Positions 34,997-45,444 of a DNA stretch of 64,000 nt are shown here, piece by piece. The notes beneath the pieces are model-generated. The model saw only the letters and a program-made list of their open reading frames with translations. It was not told the origin of the DNA and searched no databases. Made by a program: the position numbers and the translations under genes. Source of the stretch: JANOYJ01 sp963792485 (GTDB lineage Bacteria > Pseudomonadota > Alphaproteobacteria > Rhizobiales > Rhizobiaceae); NCBI GenBank assembly GCA_963792485.1, contig CAWBWL010000008.1, positions 62,001 through 126,000 of the forward strand, read 5' to 3'. How positions within the stretch are numbered: the first letter of the stretch is position 1; the number at the start of each line of letters is the position of its first letter.

Positions 34997-36156
34997 GCAG
35001 CCAGGCGCGTCTTCCGCTTCAGGTCAAAGGCGAGCGGCGCGGTGCCGTCCTGTCGGAACGGCAGCGGATCAGCTGGCTGCGCCTCATACGCAGCGAGAAT
35101 GTCGGCCCAGCCACCTTTCGCCAGCTCATCAATGTCTATGGCTCGGCCGAGGCGGCGCTTGAGGTTCTCCCGGAGCTTGCCGAGCGCGGGGGCGCGCGGC
35201 GCGGCGTCAGAATTGCCACATCCAGCGACGTGGAGCGGGAGATAGCGGCCACGCACGCTCTGGGCGCGCGTATTGTCGGCATCGGCGAGCCGGATTTTCC
35301 CAATCTCTTGCGCCAAAGCGATACTCCGCCGCCAATGGTGGTCATCAAAGGCGAGAGCGCAGTGTTCGATCTGCCCGCAGTTTCAATTGTGGGGGCGCGC
35401 AATGCATCGCTTGCCGGTATCAAGTTCACACATAAGCTTGCGGGCGAACTTGGCGCCGAGGGCGTCGCAATTGTTTCCGGCTTGGCGCGCGGTATTGATG
35501 CCGCCGCCCACACAGCAGCGCTGTCAACCGGCACGATCGCTGTGCTTGCCGGCGGCATCGACCACCCCTACCCGCCGGAGAATCTGGAACTGTTCCACGC
35601 TATTCCCCAGCGGGGCGGCGCGGTCATTTGCGAAATGCCGGTCGGCTGGGAGCCCCGCGCACGGGACTTTCCCCGCCGCAACCGTGTGATCGCTGCGCTT
35701 GGACTTGGACTGGTTGTTGTTGAGGCGGCAAAGCGCTCCGGCTCGCTCATCAGTGCCCGCTTTGCCGGTGAGCTTGGACGGCTGGTCTTTGCCGTTCCCG
35801 GCTCGCCGCTTGATCCGCGCTCGGAAGGAACAAACGGGCTGATCCGCAACGGCGCGACTTTGATCACATCGGCTGCGGATGTCCTCGAAGCCGTTGGCCC
35901 GCTGATAGGCAAGCCAATCAGCACGGAAGGTGCCGAAGAGCCCGGGACAGGCTCTGACTATGCCCCGCCGAGTAACAGCGAGCGCAGCCGCGTGATCGAG
36001 GCTCTTGGTGCAACACCGGTCGCCATCGACGAGATTGTTGCACACACCGGCATAACCGTTCAGCAAGTCTTCCTGATCTTGCTTGAACTCGACTTGGCCG
36101 GGAGACTGGAGCGGCACTCAGGCGGCAGAGCGTCGCTTCTCTTCATTGAGCCTTAG
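34993..36156 (+). CDS. dprA: DNA-processing protein DprA
   Basis: DprA binds incoming single-stranded DNA and loads RecA during natural transformation. The 387-aa product has an N-terminal SAM-like region, the Rossmann-fold core with VSIVGARNAS and VSGLARGIDAAAHTAAL, then AEMPVGWEP-like ICEMPVGWEPRARDFPRRNRVI, and a C-terminal winged-helix (SRVIEALGATPVAIDEIVAHTG). The ATG overlaps the plsY stop. The 3' end overlaps the convergent 66-aa gene by 39 bases. Confidence 0.93.
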   Translation: MSSQARLPLQVKGERRGAVLSERQRISWLRLIRSENVGPATFRQLINVYGSAEAALEVLPELAERGGARRGVRIATSSDVEREIAATHALGARIVGIGEPDFPNLLRQSDTPPPMVVIKGESAVFDLPAVSIVGARNASLAGIKFTHKLAGELGAEGVAIVSGLARGIDAAAHTAALSTGTIAVLAGGIDHPYPPENLELFHAIPQRGGAVICEMPVGWEPRARDFPRRNRVIAALGLGLVVVEAAKRSGSLISARFAGELGRLVFAVPGSPLDPRSEGTNGLIRNGATLITSAADVLEAVGPLIGKPISTEGAEEPGTGSDYAPPSNSERSRVIEALGATPVAIDEIVAHTGITVQQVFLILLELDLAGRLERHSGGRASLLFIEP

Positions 36157-36318
36157 GGGCCTGTCACCGCGCACAATGTCGCTGCATTCGACATAGGCCA
36201 TCTCAATGAGATAGCTCAACATGTCGCAGCGTTCTGTATCGGACATTTGGCGAAGCTGGCCCAGCATGGCCTGGATGTACTGCAGGGACTCTAAACGGTG
36301 TTTTTTTCCTTCATACAT
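36118..36318 (-). CDS. Small conserved alphaproteobacterial protein, unknown function
   Basis: A 66-aa acidic helical protein with core LESLQYIQAMLGQLRQMS and DMLSYLIEMAYVECSDI. I recall similar short proteins beside dprA/topA in rhizobial genomes but no known role. The start at 36318 is supported by GGAG 8 bases upstream; an in-frame ATG at 36345 would add nine less typical residues. It overlaps the dprA 3' end head-on. The 230-base region from here to topA is AT-rich, consistent with promoters both ways. Confidence 0.7.
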   Translation of the reverse strand: MYEGKKHRLESLQYIQAMLGQLRQMSDTERCDMLSYLIEMAYVECSDIVRGDRPLRLNEEKRRSAA

Positions 36319-36546
36319 TTTGGATGCTCCAGAAGAATCATGCACCTATTGTGACTGTATTCGAACGTAATATTAATATTAAAAATTGCAACATCACGTC
36401 ATGCATCTTTAGGTAGCTATTTCCAGTTTCGCGCAAGAAGGCGCACCGCGCACTTGACCAAATCAATCTGACTGTCCATGTGACGCCGGACTTAAGCGCT
36501 GCATGGCTTGATGCCGCAGGGCAAACTCCGGAAAATCGGAAGATCA

Positions 36547-39174
36547 ATGCAGGTTGTCATCGTCGAATCGCCCGCAAAGGCGAAGACCATCAACAAATAT
36601 CTGGGCGGCGGCTACAAGGTGTTCGCATCCTTCGGCCATGTGCGCGATCTTCCCGCCAAAGATGGCTCGGTCCTGCCGGATGATGACTTTTCGATGTCCT
36701 GGGAAGTCGATGGCGCATCTTCGAAGCGGCTGTCCGAAATCGCCAAATCGGTCAAGGAGTCGGATGGCCTGATCCTTGCCACTGACCCGGACCGCGAGGG
36801 CGAGGCGATTTCCTGGCATGTGCTGGAAGTCTTGAAGCAGAAGAAGGTCGTTGGCTCCAAACCAGTGAGCCGCGTCGTCTTTAACGCCATCACCAAGAAA
36901 TCCGTCACCGACGCCATGGCCAATCCGCGCCAGATCGACGCGCCCTTGGTCGACGCCTATCTGGCGCGCCGGGCGCTGGACTATCTCGTCGGCTTCACCC
37001 TGTCGCCAGTTCTGTGGCGCAAACTGCCGGGTTCGCGCTCCGCCGGGCGGGTGCAGTCCGTGACACTGCGGCTCGTATGCGACCGCGAAGGCGAGATTGA
37101 GCGCTTCATCCGCGAGGAATACTGGCAAATCGCTGCGCTCCTCAAGACGCCGCGCAATGAGAGCTTTGAAGCGCGCCTTGTCTCGTATGATGGCAAAAAA
37201 CTCGCCAAGCTCGACATCAAGAATGGCGTGCAGGCTGGCGAGATCAAGACCATGCTCGACGGCGCAGCGTTCCGCGTAGAGAGCGTTGAAGCCAAACCGG
37301 TTAAACGCAACCCCGGCCCGCCCTTCACGACTTCCACATTGCAGCAGGCCGCCTCAGGCAAGCTCGGATATTCCGCCACCCGCACCATGCAGATCGCCCA
37401 GAGGCTTTACGAAGGCGTGGATACAGGCGGCGAAACCGCCGGTCTCATCACCTATATGCGCACCGACGGCGTCCAGATGGCGCCAGAAGCGATCGAGGGT
37501 GCGCGGCGGATGATTGGGACAGAGTTCGGGCCGAACTACGTGCCGGAAAAGCCGCGCTACTATTCGGCCAAAGCCAAGAATGCCCAGGAAGCGCATGAGG
37601 CGATCCGCCCCACCGACTTTTCCCGTCATCCAAAGGAGATGCGGAAGTTTCTTGATGAAGATCAGGCAAAGCTCTACGACATGATCTGGAAGCGCGCGGT
37701 TGCGAGCCAGATGCAGAGCGCCGATATCGAGCGCACGACCGCAGATATCGAGGCTGTCAATGGCGCGCGGACGGCGAGCCTGCGGGCAGTCGGCTCCGTC
37801 ACCCGTTTCGATGGCTTCCTCGCCGCTTATACCGACCATCGCGAGGAAGAGGACACGGACGAGGAGAACCGCAAACTGCCGGAACTGAAGTCCGGCGAGA
37901 GCGTCACCAAAGAGACAATCACCGCGACCCAGCACTCCACCGAGCCGCCGCCGCGCTATTCGGAATCCTCGCTCATCAAGAAGATGGAAGAACTCGGCAT
38001 CGGCCGCCCCTCGACCTATGCCTCAACGTTGAAGACCTTGGTTGACCGCGAATATGTCAAGGTCGACAAGCGCAAGCTCATCCCGGAGGCCAAGGGCCGC
38101 TTGGTCGTCAGTTTCCTGGAAAGCTTCTTCAAGAAATATGTCGAATATGATTTTACGGCGGATCTGGAAGAAAAGCTCGACGAGATTTCCGACGGTAAGC
38201 TCGAGTATAAAGCCGTGCTTCGCGAGTTCTGGAAGGACTTTTTTGCCAGCGTGGACGGCATCAAGGAATTGCGCGTCACGGAAGTCCTGGAGAAGCTCAA
38301 TGAGGAACTCGCTCCCCTTGCCTTCCCGGCCCGCGCCGATGGCGGCGACCCGCGCCTGTGCCAGAAATGCAGCACAGGTCAGCTGTCGTTAAAGGTCGGC
38401 AAGTTCGGCGCCTTTGTCGGTTGCTCGAACTATCCGGAATGCTCCTTCACGCGCCAACTGACCAGCGAAGGCGGCGAGGAGAACGGCGCAGCGGCGGACG
38501 GTCCCAAAGTGCTCGGCAATGATCCTTTCACCGGAGAGGAAATCACCGCCCGCTCCGGTCGCTTCGGTCCCTACATCCAGCGTGGCGACGGCAAGGAAGC
38601 CAAGCGCGCTTCGCTGCCCAAAGGCTGGACTGTCGAGAACACCGACCATGAAAAGGCATTGGCGCTCCTGTCCCTGCCGCGGGACATCGGCCAGCATCCC
38701 GAGACCGGCAAAATGATCGCGGCAGGAATTGGCAAATACGGTCCCTACATCACCCATGACGGCGTCTACGCCAATATCGAGAGCGCCGAGGACGTCTTCT
38801 CCATCGGTCTCAACCGGGCGGTGACTGTCATCGCCGAGAAGGTCGCCAAAGGCCCCGGACGCGGCCGCACCGGCACGCCTGCCGCGCTGAAAGCGCTTGG
38901 CGCGCATCCAGCGGATGGCCAGCCAATCACGGTGCGCGACGGCAAATACGGGCCTTATGTGAACCATGGCAAGACCAACGCCACCCTGCCCAAGGGCAAG
39001 GACCCGCAGAGCGTGACGCTGGAGGAGGCGGTGGAGTTCATCACCGCAAAGGCAGGCAAAGCGCCGGTGAAAAAGGGGGTTGCCAAGAAGGCGGCTGCGC
39101 CCAAGGCTGCCGCGGCAAAGAAGGCTCCCGCCAAAAAGACGGCCGCCAAGAAACCTGCGGCGAAGAAGGCCTGA
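36547..39174 (+). CDS. topA: DNA topoisomerase I TopA
   Basis: TopA relaxes negative supercoils. The 875-aa type IA enzyme starts with the Toprim domain (VVIVESPAKAKTINKYLG and the DPDREGEAI acidic triad), followed by the catalytic core with active Tyr303 in GLITYMRTDG. A Cys4 zinc ribbon (CQKC...CSNYPEC, near 602-625) and three topoisomerase C-terminal repeats (GRFGPYIQ, GKYGPYITH, GKYGPYVNH) come next. It ends in a Lys/Ala/Pro-rich tail of about 35 residues resembling histone H1. The start was moved to the second ATG, directly before the Toprim motif. rnr follows after 4 bases. Confidence 0.96.
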   Translation: MQVVIVESPAKAKTINKYLGGGYKVFASFGHVRDLPAKDGSVLPDDDFSMSWEVDGASSKRLSEIAKSVKESDGLILATDPDREGEAISWHVLEVLKQKKVVGSKPVSRVVFNAITKKSVTDAMANPRQIDAPLVDAYLARRALDYLVGFTLSPVLWRKLPGSRSAGRVQSVTLRLVCDREGEIERFIREEYWQIAALLKTPRNESFEARLVSYDGKKLAKLDIKNGVQAGEIKTMLDGAAFRVESVEAKPVKRNPGPPFTTSTLQQAASGKLGYSATRTMQIAQRLYEGVDTGGETAGLITYMRTDGVQMAPEAIEGARRMIGTEFGPNYVPEKPRYYSAKAKNAQEAHEAIRPTDFSRHPKEMRKFLDEDQAKLYDMIWKRAVASQMQSADIERTTADIEAVNGARTASLRAVGSVTRFDGFLAAYTDHREEEDTDEENRKLPELKSGESVTKETITATQHSTEPPPRYSESSLIKKMEELGIGRPSTYASTLKTLVDREYVKVDKRKLIPEAKGRLVVSFLESFFKKYVEYDFTADLEEKLDEISDGKLEYKAVLREFWKDFFASVDGIKELRVTEVLEKLNEELAPLAFPARADGGDPRLCQKCSTGQLSLKVGKFGAFVGCSNYPECSFTRQLTSEGGEENGAAADGPKVLGNDPFTGEEITARSGRFGPYIQRGDGKEAKRASLPKGWTVENTDHEKALALLSLPRDIGQHPETGKMIAAGIGKYGPYITHDGVYANIESAEDVFSIGLNRAVTVIAEKVAKGPGRGRTGTPAALKALGAHPADGQPITVRDGKYGPYVNHGKTNATLPKGKDPQSVTLEEAVEFITAKAGKAPVKKGVAKKAAAPKAAAAKKAPAKKTAAKKPAAKKA

Positions 39175-39178
39175 AGCC

Positions 39179-41473
39179 ATGGCGCGCCGCATCAGCGCAC
39201 CTTCCGGCGCCAAGCGCCCTGCCCGCCACGGCGAAATCCCCGACCGCGAGACCTTGCTCGCCTTCATGAAGGAAAACCCTGATCTTGCCTCGAAAAACGA
39301 GATTGCCCGCGCCTTTGGCGTGAAAGGCGACGACCGGGTGATCCTCAAATCGCTTTTGCGCGAAATGGCGGGCGACGGGACCATCGAGAAAAAGGGCAAG
39401 CGCCTCTCCACGTCCGGCTCCCTGCCCTCCATCGCCGCGCTCGATATTTTTTCCCGAGACAAGGACGGCGATCTGCTTGCCAAGCCTGTTGAGTGGAACG
39501 AAGAGTTCGGCGCGCCGCCGAATGTGCTGATCCGCTCCAGCCGCAGCGACAAAGGCCCCGCTCCGGGCGTCGGCGACCGGATACTGGCCCGCGTCTTCGC
39601 CAACAAGGCCGAAGGCCCGCCTTACACGGCGCGGCTGATCAAGAAGCTCGACAAACGCGCTGGCGCGGTGCTTGGCATCTTTCCGCGAACTGCCCTGCAG
39701 GCGAGTTCCGGCTCGATCCCGTCGAGAAGCGCCAGCCGGAAATGATCATCGCCGCCAGCGATAAAGGACCGGCCAAAGACGGCGATCTGGTCGAGGCGGA
39801 GGTCATCAAATCACTGGCCTACGGGCTTCCCAAAGCCAAGGTTCTGTCCGTCGCCGGTTCGCTCGCCAGCGAAAAGGCCGTGTCGATGATCGCGCTGCAC
39901 ATGCATGACATTCCGCACATCTTTCCGCCACGCGTCATCGAAGAATCCGAGTCCGCCAAGCCCGCATCCATGGATGGCCGCGAAGACTGGCGCGCCCTGC
40001 CGCTTATCACCATCGATCCCGCCGACGCCAAGGACCATGACGACGCCGTGCACGGCGCAAATGATCTCGACCCAGCCAACCCCGGCGGGCAGATCGTCAC
40101 TGTCGCCATCGCCGACGTCGCCGCCTACATCCATCCTGGCTCGGCCTTGGACCACGAAGCCTTGAAGCGCGGCAATTCCGTCTACTTCCCCGACCGCGTT
40201 GTCCCGATGCTCCCCGAACGGATATCCAACAATCTCTGCTCTCTTCGTGAAAATGAGGACCGCCCAGCCCTTGCGGTACGCATGATTTTTTCGGCAGGCG
40301 GCAAGAAGCTCAACCACACCTTCCACCGCATCATGATGCGCTCGCACGCCAAATTGTCGTACCAGCAGGCGCAGGCGGCCATTGACGGCGCGCCTGACGA
40401 GAAGACCGCGCCGATCCTCGACGCCATTCTAAAGCCGCTCTGGAAGTCCTACGCGACCCTCAAACGAGGCCGCGATGCGCGCGAACCGCTGGAGCTTGAC
40501 CTTCCAGAGCGGAAGATTTTGCTGAAAGCTGACGGCACGGTGGACCGCGTCATCATCCCGGAGCGGCTCGATGCGCACAAGCTCATCGAAGAGTGCATGA
40601 TACAGGCCAATGTCGCAGCCGCAGAATCGCTTGAACAGCGCCAACAGGCGCTGGTTTACCGCGTCCATGACGTGCCTTCGCTCGCCAAACAGGAATCCCT
40701 GCGCGATTTCTTGAAGACACTCGAAATTTCGCTGTCACGCGGCGCGGCGATGAAGCCGGGGGATTTCAACGGCATTCTGTCGCGGGTGCGCGGCACGGAA
40801 AATGAGGAACTGGTCAACGAGGTCGTGCTGCGCTCGCAGTCGCAGGCCGTGTACGACCCGGTCAATATCGGCCATTTCGGCCTGCATCTGCGCAAATACG
40901 CGCATTTCACTTCGCCGATCCGCCGCTATGCCGACCTCATCGTTCACCGCGCTCTTGGTCCGGGCGCTGAGCCTCGGCGATGACGGCCTGACCAATGAGG
41001 AAGCCGCACAGCTGCCGGAGACCGCCGCCTATATCTCCACCTGCGAGCGCCGCGCCATGGCGGCCGAGCGCGACACGATCGACCGGCTGATAGCGCATCA
41101 TCTGCATGGACAAATCGGCGGCACATTCCCCGGCCGCATCACCGGCGTCACCAAATCGGGACTATTTGTCATGCTCCCGGCCTATGGCGCAGACGGGTTC
41201 GTTCCGATATCCACGCTGAAAGACGATTATTATCACTTCGACGAGACATCGCGCGTTCTCGTCGGCGAGCGGTCCGGCGAAGGCTACCGGCTCGGCGACA
41301 GCGTTGACGTCAAACTGGTGGAAGTCGCCGTGTTCGCCGGCGCGATGCGCTATGACATGGTGACCGAGCCGCGCAAACTGCCGGGCGCCGCGCGCTCGTT
41401 TCACAAGGCCAAAAGCCTGTCGCGCCGAACAGGCGGGAAACCGGCGGGAGGCCGCCGCAAGTTTGGAAAATGA
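39179..41473 (+). CDS. rnr: Ribonuclease R (three apparent +1 lesions)
   Basis: RNase R is a processive 3'-5' exoribonuclease that degrades structured RNA. As written it is in three pieces. Bases near 39683 and 39695 each look like one extra C (restoring GIFREL-PAGEFRLDPVEK), and one extra G near 40957 (restoring IVHRALVRALSLGDDG). Corrected length is about 763 aa. Visible are an N-terminal winged helix, cold-shock domains, the RNB core with IDPADAKDHDDAV (catalytic Asp cluster) and SPIRRYADLIVHR, and a C-terminal S1 domain (FPGRITGVTKSGLFVML). It is 4 bases after topA and one base before the DUF983 gene. Confidence 0.9.
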
Positions 41474-41474
41474 C

Positions 41475-41909
41475 ATGAGCGTTCCCGTGCTGAAATTTCA
41501 ATCCGCTCCCGCGCATGACCGTCCGCTTGGCCGCTCGATCTGGCGCGGAACAAAATGCCGCTGCCCGAACTGCGCAGACGGCCGCCTGTTCCGCAAATTC
41601 ATCAAACCCGTCGATCATTGCCAAGTCTGCAGCGAGGATTCTCGCCCACAGCGCGCCGATGATCTTCCCGCCTATATCGTGGTTCTGATCATCGGCCATG
41701 TCATGGTCGGCGGATTTTTGGGCGCGGAAGTTTTGTTCAGCCTGTCAAGCTGGCAGCACCTCGCCATCTGGGTGCCAGTCTCGGTGCTGGGCGCGTTGAC
41801 GCTCCTGCAGCCCGTCAAGGGCGGCGTCATCGGCCTGCAATGGGCGCTGCGCATGCATGGTTTTGGCGAACATGATGACAGCCCAGCCGACTTCCTGCCG
41901 CCGCACTGA
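41475..41909 (+). CDS. DUF983 family membrane protein
   Basis: The 144-aa product has the DUF983 layout: an N-terminal Cys4 zinc ribbon (CRCPNC...CQVC, about residues 28-53) followed by two membrane helices (about 66-90 and 98-120). The ATG at 41475 is one base after the rnr stop. Conserved in alphaproteobacteria next to rnr; biochemical role unknown. Confidence 0.87.
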   Translation: MSVPVLKFQSAPAHDRPLGRSIWRGTKCRCPNCADGRLFRKFIKPVDHCQVCSEDSRPQRADDLPAYIVVLIIGHVMVGGFLGAEVLFSLSSWQHLAIWVPVSVLGALTLLQPVKGGVIGLQWALRMHGFGEHDDSPADFLPPH

Positions 41910-42013
41910 GGTTTGTTTATCCCCGCACTTGACTTTCAACAGCCGATGCGTAGTTTCCGGCCAAATTTCGGCGGGTTTCCTGCTGCTTCCAATTCATGAA
42001 CGGACAATAAGTT

Positions 42014-42181
42014 ATGGCCAAAGCCGCCTCGATCAAGATCAAGCTCCTGTCGACCGCCGACACCGGCACGTTCTACGTCACCAAGAAGAACAGCCGCACA
42101 ATGACCGAGAAGATGAGCATGAAGAAGTACGACCCGGTCGTGCGCAAGCATGTCGATTTCAAGGAAACTAAGATCAAATAA
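42014..42181 (+). CDS. rpmG: 50S ribosomal protein L33
   Basis: The 55-aa product MAKAASIKIKLLSTADTG... ends in VRKHVDFKETKIK. It is the Cys-free L33 form common in alphaproteobacteria (no CxxC zinc ribbon). Own terminator 27 bases downstream. Gene position between the topA-rnr block and pleD-divK is the usual rhizobial order. Confidence 0.96.
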   Translation: MAKAASIKIKLLSTADTGTFYVTKKNSRTMTEKMSMKKYDPVVRKHVDFKETKIK

Positions 42182-42207
42182 GGCACACAGCCATAGACCT
42201 TTGAAGG

Positions 42208-42229
42208 GCCGCCGCGAGGCGGCTTTTTT
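42208..42229 (+). terminator. Rho-independent terminator after rpmG
   Basis: GCCGCC-GCGA-GGCGGC followed by six T residues (42224-42229). Confidence 0.92.
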
Positions 42230-42244
42230 GCGCGCGGACAGTTT

Positions 42245-43030
42245 TTATCGGGAAACGATGATGGCGGCGGCCTTGCCTGCGATTGATGGCAAAGAGGCGC
42301 AGCCTATGGCACTTGCGTCGGTGCGCCGGCGACCTTTTGCAGCAGTGCTGTCGTTAACTATCCGCCCGTCTTCCAGCGTCACAATCCGGTCGGCCATTTC
42401 CAGAATGCGGTTGTCGTGGGTTACCATGACAGTCGTGGTGCCGCGCAATGCGCCGAGTTTCTTCAGCATTTCAACGACGTTCATGCCGCTTTCGCGGTCG
42501 AGCGCGGCGGTGGGTTCATCGGCGAAGATCACGTCCGGATTGCCAACCAGAGCGCGGGCAACGGCAACGCGCTGTTTTTGGCCGCCGGAGAGGTTAGCCG
42601 GCAGATAGTCCATCCGGTCCGAGAGGCCGACGAGGCCCAAAGTGTGGCGGGCGGCGTTCTGTTCGGCGGCGGGGTCCAAAAGGCCGTGGACCTGCAGGCC
42701 CATCTGCACGTTTTGCAGCGCGGTCAGGCTGTCATGCAGATTGTGGGCCTGAAAGATGAAGCCGAGCCTTTTTCGCAGGGATTCGCTCAGGGCGCGGCCT
42801 GCGCCGAAAAGCTCATGGCCGAGCAGGTTGACCGAGCCTTGCTGCACGTCCCGCAGGCACCCCATCAGCGTCAGCATGGTGGTCTTGCCCGAGCCGGATG
42901 GCCCCATCAAGACGGTCAGGCTGCCGCGCCTGACGCTCAGATCGATGTCGTAAAGGGCCTGTTTGCGCGCTTCGCCGGTGCCAAACCAATGGTTCAGGCC
43001 GGACACGATGATCGGAGCTTCATCGGTCAT
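42245..43030 (-). CDS. ABC exporter ATP-binding protein, DevA/MacB-like
   Basis: The 261-aa ATPase has Walker A GPSGSGKTT (about 40-48), the Q-loop, signature LSGGQKQRVAVARAL and Walker B VIFADEPTAALD, then the H-loop VMVTHDN. Closest in style to the DevA/LolD/MacB subgroup. The C-terminal 30 residues beyond the ATPase core are unusual. It is the last gene of a three-gene operon with a FtsX-type permease and a HlyD-type periplasmic adaptor. The exported compound is unknown; DevABC exports glycolipids in cyanobacteria. Confidence 0.88.
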   Translation of the reverse strand: MTDEAPIIVSGLNHWFGTGEARKQALYDIDLSVRRGSLTVLMGPSGSGKTTMLTLMGCLRDVQQGSVNLLGHELFGAGRALSESLRKRLGFIFQAHNLHDSLTALQNVQMGLQVHGLLDPAAEQNAARHTLGLVGLSDRMDYLPANLSGGQKQRVAVARALVGNPDVIFADEPTAALDRESGMNVVEMLKKLGALRGTTTVMVTHDNRILEMADRIVTLEDGRIVNDSTAAKGRRRTDASAIGCASLPSIAGKAAAIIVSR

Positions 43031-43039
43031 CGAGCGGCC

Positions 43040-44212
43040 CTAGAACAGATCAGCAGGATCGGCGGCGGCCAATCGGCGTGTGGCGATGGCGCCGGACAGG
43101 GAGCATGCGAGCAAGGTGCCTATAAACACCATCGCCGCCATTTCCCATGTCATCGCCAGTGGAAGGGTCGTCGCTCGTTTCATGCCAACCAAGAGGCCGC
43201 TGGCGACAACAAAGCCCGGTATGAAGCCCAGAACCGCGAGAATCAGCGCCTCCTCAAAAACGATGCCGAGAAAGAAGCGCTGCTTGTAGCCCATCGCTTT
43301 GAACGTAGCGTATTCGCCCAAATGGTCCGCGACATCTGTTGACAGGACCTGATAGACAATAACGATGCCGACCAGGATGCCGATGATGACCCCAAAGCCG
43401 AAGATGATGCCGGTCGGGCGCTTGGTCTGCTGATAGTTCAGATCATCGGCCTGCGCCTGCGCATAGGAGCGGATGCGCAGCGACTTGTCGGAAATCATCC
43501 CGCGCAGCCGCGCCGCCACCATATCCGGATCAGCCCCGCTGGCCAGCTGAAGCAGGATGTGATCCGGCGCGGCGGAACTGCGGGCTGGAAAAAGCGTCAG
43601 GAAGGTCTGGTCGGACATGATCAGAAAGCCATCGCCGCCAAAGCCGCCGCCGCCCTGAAACGTATCATAGAGCGTCAGTGTCTTGCCGGAAACTTCAAAG
43701 GATGCTGGCGTCTGCGGGCGGATCGCGGCGGCCTCATCGCGCGGCAGGCCGCGGGCAAACATGTCCAGTATGCCGGAATTCTGCAATTGCAGCGTATCCG
43801 TCTTGGGCTTCAGTGCGGGGCTCAGAAAATCCGGCAGGGTGGGATCAACGCCAAAACTTGTCAGACCCAGAGTCTTGGTTTCCCGCGCCCAGCTGATATT
43901 GCCAACGAACAGACCCGCGCCTGCCGCCACATCCGGGTCCGCCAATGCTTGGAAGAGCCATTGCCGCGCGACGTTTCCGCCTTCCGTCATCGAGTTTGCA
44001 TCCGATGCGGAGATCATGATGCCGGCCTGAAAGAACTCGTATGGCTTCAAGGTCGCGGTCGCCATCGAGTTCATGATGCCCAGCTGCACGAAGACCAGCA
44101 CATTGGCAAAGGCCACCCCCGCCAAGGCGGCGGCAAACCTTGTGCGGCTGTGAGTGAGCTGCAGCCAGCCGATGGGAAGACGCCCGAAAAGCCACTGAAG
44201 CAGGCGCTTCAT
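43040..44212 (-). CDS. ABC exporter permease, DevC/MacB-like (FtsX domain)
   Basis: The 390-aa product has an N-terminal membrane helix (about 22-42), a periplasmic MacB-type domain of about 220 residues, then three helices of the FtsX fold (about 268-290, 318-340 and 350-372), with the conserved EYATFKAMGY segment between. It overlaps the adaptor gene by 4 bases and precedes the ATPase by 9. The name DevC is by subfamily resemblance. Confidence 0.87.
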   Translation of the reverse strand: MKRLLQWLFGRLPIGWLQLTHSRTRFAAALAGVAFANVLVFVQLGIMNSMATATLKPYEFFQAGIMISASDANSMTEGGNVARQWLFQALADPDVAAGAGLFVGNISWARETKTLGLTSFGVDPTLPDFLSPALKPKTDTLQLQNSGILDMFARGLPRDEAAAIRPQTPASFEVSGKTLTLYDTFQGGGGFGGDGFLIMSDQTFLTLFPARSSAAPDHILLQLASGADPDMVAARLRGMISDKSLRIRSYAQAQADDLNYQQTKRPTGIIFGFGVIIGILVGIVIVYQVLSTDVADHLGEYATFKAMGYKQRFFLGIVFEEALILAVLGFIPGFVVASGLLVGMKRATTLPLAMTWEMAAMVFIGTLLACSLSGAIATRRLAAADPADLF

Positions 44213-45444
44213 GGCTTTACCGTCACGGCTGCTCTGCTGCGTGTGTCTATCCGTGCGATCACCTCCAGATTGGTGTAGTGGGCCGCGATTGCCGATGACG
44301 GGCTGTCAAGCTCGACCATCACCGTGATCACGCGGGCATCGGTGTTGGCAGCGGTGTCATCCGACACAAGCCCCTGCCTCCCGACCGTGAGGCCAATGGA
44401 CTGGACGATCCCCCGCAGAGTGCGGCCAATGGCAACAGCGGCCAGTTCGACGGGCTGGCCCTCAGTGACCGCAGCGATGCGGTCCTGATAAACTTCCACC
44501 TCGGCCATCATATGGTCGGTGTCGCCCATCTCCATTATGCCTGCGGCAGGCGGGCGCTCGCCCGCGCGGGCATTGATGTCGAGCACAACACCTGTAATCG
44601 GCGAGAAGACTTCGGCGCGCTTTTGGTCTTCGCGCGCCCTCGCCAGATCCGCCTCCGCCGCATCAAGATTGCGCAAGGCGACAATCACGTCCGGCTCCAT
44701 GTCGACTTCATCCGAGGTGAAGCGGGCAAGCGTCGCCTGTGCCTTAGTCACTGCGAGCGCTGCCTGACGCTCAGCGGCGGCGCTCGAGTCGAGCGCGGCC
44801 TGGGTGATTACGCCCCTCTTGAACAGTTCCCTTGCCCGCTGCTGATTTGTGGCGGCTTCCACTGCGGTTGACTGCGCCTGCGCCAATGCCGCCTCGGCTT
44901 CATTGCGCGAGTTCTGCACCGCCTGCCGCGTCTGGACCAAGGCGGCCTGCCGGACTGCGATATTGGCCTCAGCCTGCAGCACGGCGCTTTGCAGCTGGCC
45001 GATATTGTCGAGACGGGCGACGACGCTGCCCTTTTCAACACGGTCACCGGGTGAGACCAGGATTTCAGCAATTCGCGCATCGCCTGAGCCAAAGGGCGGG
45101 GCGACGATGGAAATGTCGCCGCGCGGGATCAGGCGCGCCAGACCGACCACGTCGGTGGCCTGCATGGTCGCCTCCATATCCTTCGGCAAGTCGATTCCGG
45201 GCGGAAGCGCAATAGGTGAGGATGAACCCCCGCCGGGCTGCAGACCTGTCAGCGCGTAGAACTTCTTCAGTGCAGGAGGCTGAAAGTACATGCCGATGAC
45301 AGCGCCAGTGAACATGAAAACCGGCGCCAACAGCACCAGAAAATACCGCCGGCGCAATTGCGGTACGCGGGTTGTTCTGGTCGCTTCAGCCGACCCGTGG
45401 TGGATCAACTCAACTGGAAGCTCCGTATTCTTCGGATCGCTCAT
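44209..45444 (-). CDS. HlyD-family periplasmic adaptor, DevB-like
   Basis: The 411-aa reading from MSDPKNTELP has one membrane helix (about 34-55), a lipoyl/barrel-sandwich half (IVAPPFGSGDARIAEILVSPGDRVEKG), a long coiled-coil hairpin rich in Gln/Ala (about 180-290), and the second lipoyl half (VFSPITGVVLDINARAGE). This is the DevB type of membrane fusion protein that links the DevAC pump to an outer-membrane channel. The longer reading to 45660 lacks homology. Confidence 0.87.
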   Translation of the reverse strand: MSDPKNTELPVELIHHGSAEATRTTRVPQLRRRYFLVLLAPVFMFTGAVIGMYFQPPALKKFYALTGLQPGGGSSSPIALPPGIDLPKDMEATMQATDVVGLARLIPRGDISIVAPPFGSGDARIAEILVSPGDRVEKGSVVARLDNIGQLQSAVLQAEANIAVRQAALVQTRQAVQNSRNEAEAALAQAQSTAVEAATNQQRARELFKRGVITQAALDSSAAAERQAALAVTKAQATLARFTSDEVDMEPDVIVALRNLDAAEADLARAREDQKRAEVFSPITGVVLDINARAGERPPAAGIMEMGDTDHMMAEVEVYQDRIAAVTEGQPVELAAVAIGRTLRGIVQSIGLTVGRQGLVSDDTAANTDARVITVMVELDSPSSAIAAHYTNLEVIARIDTRSRAAVTVKP

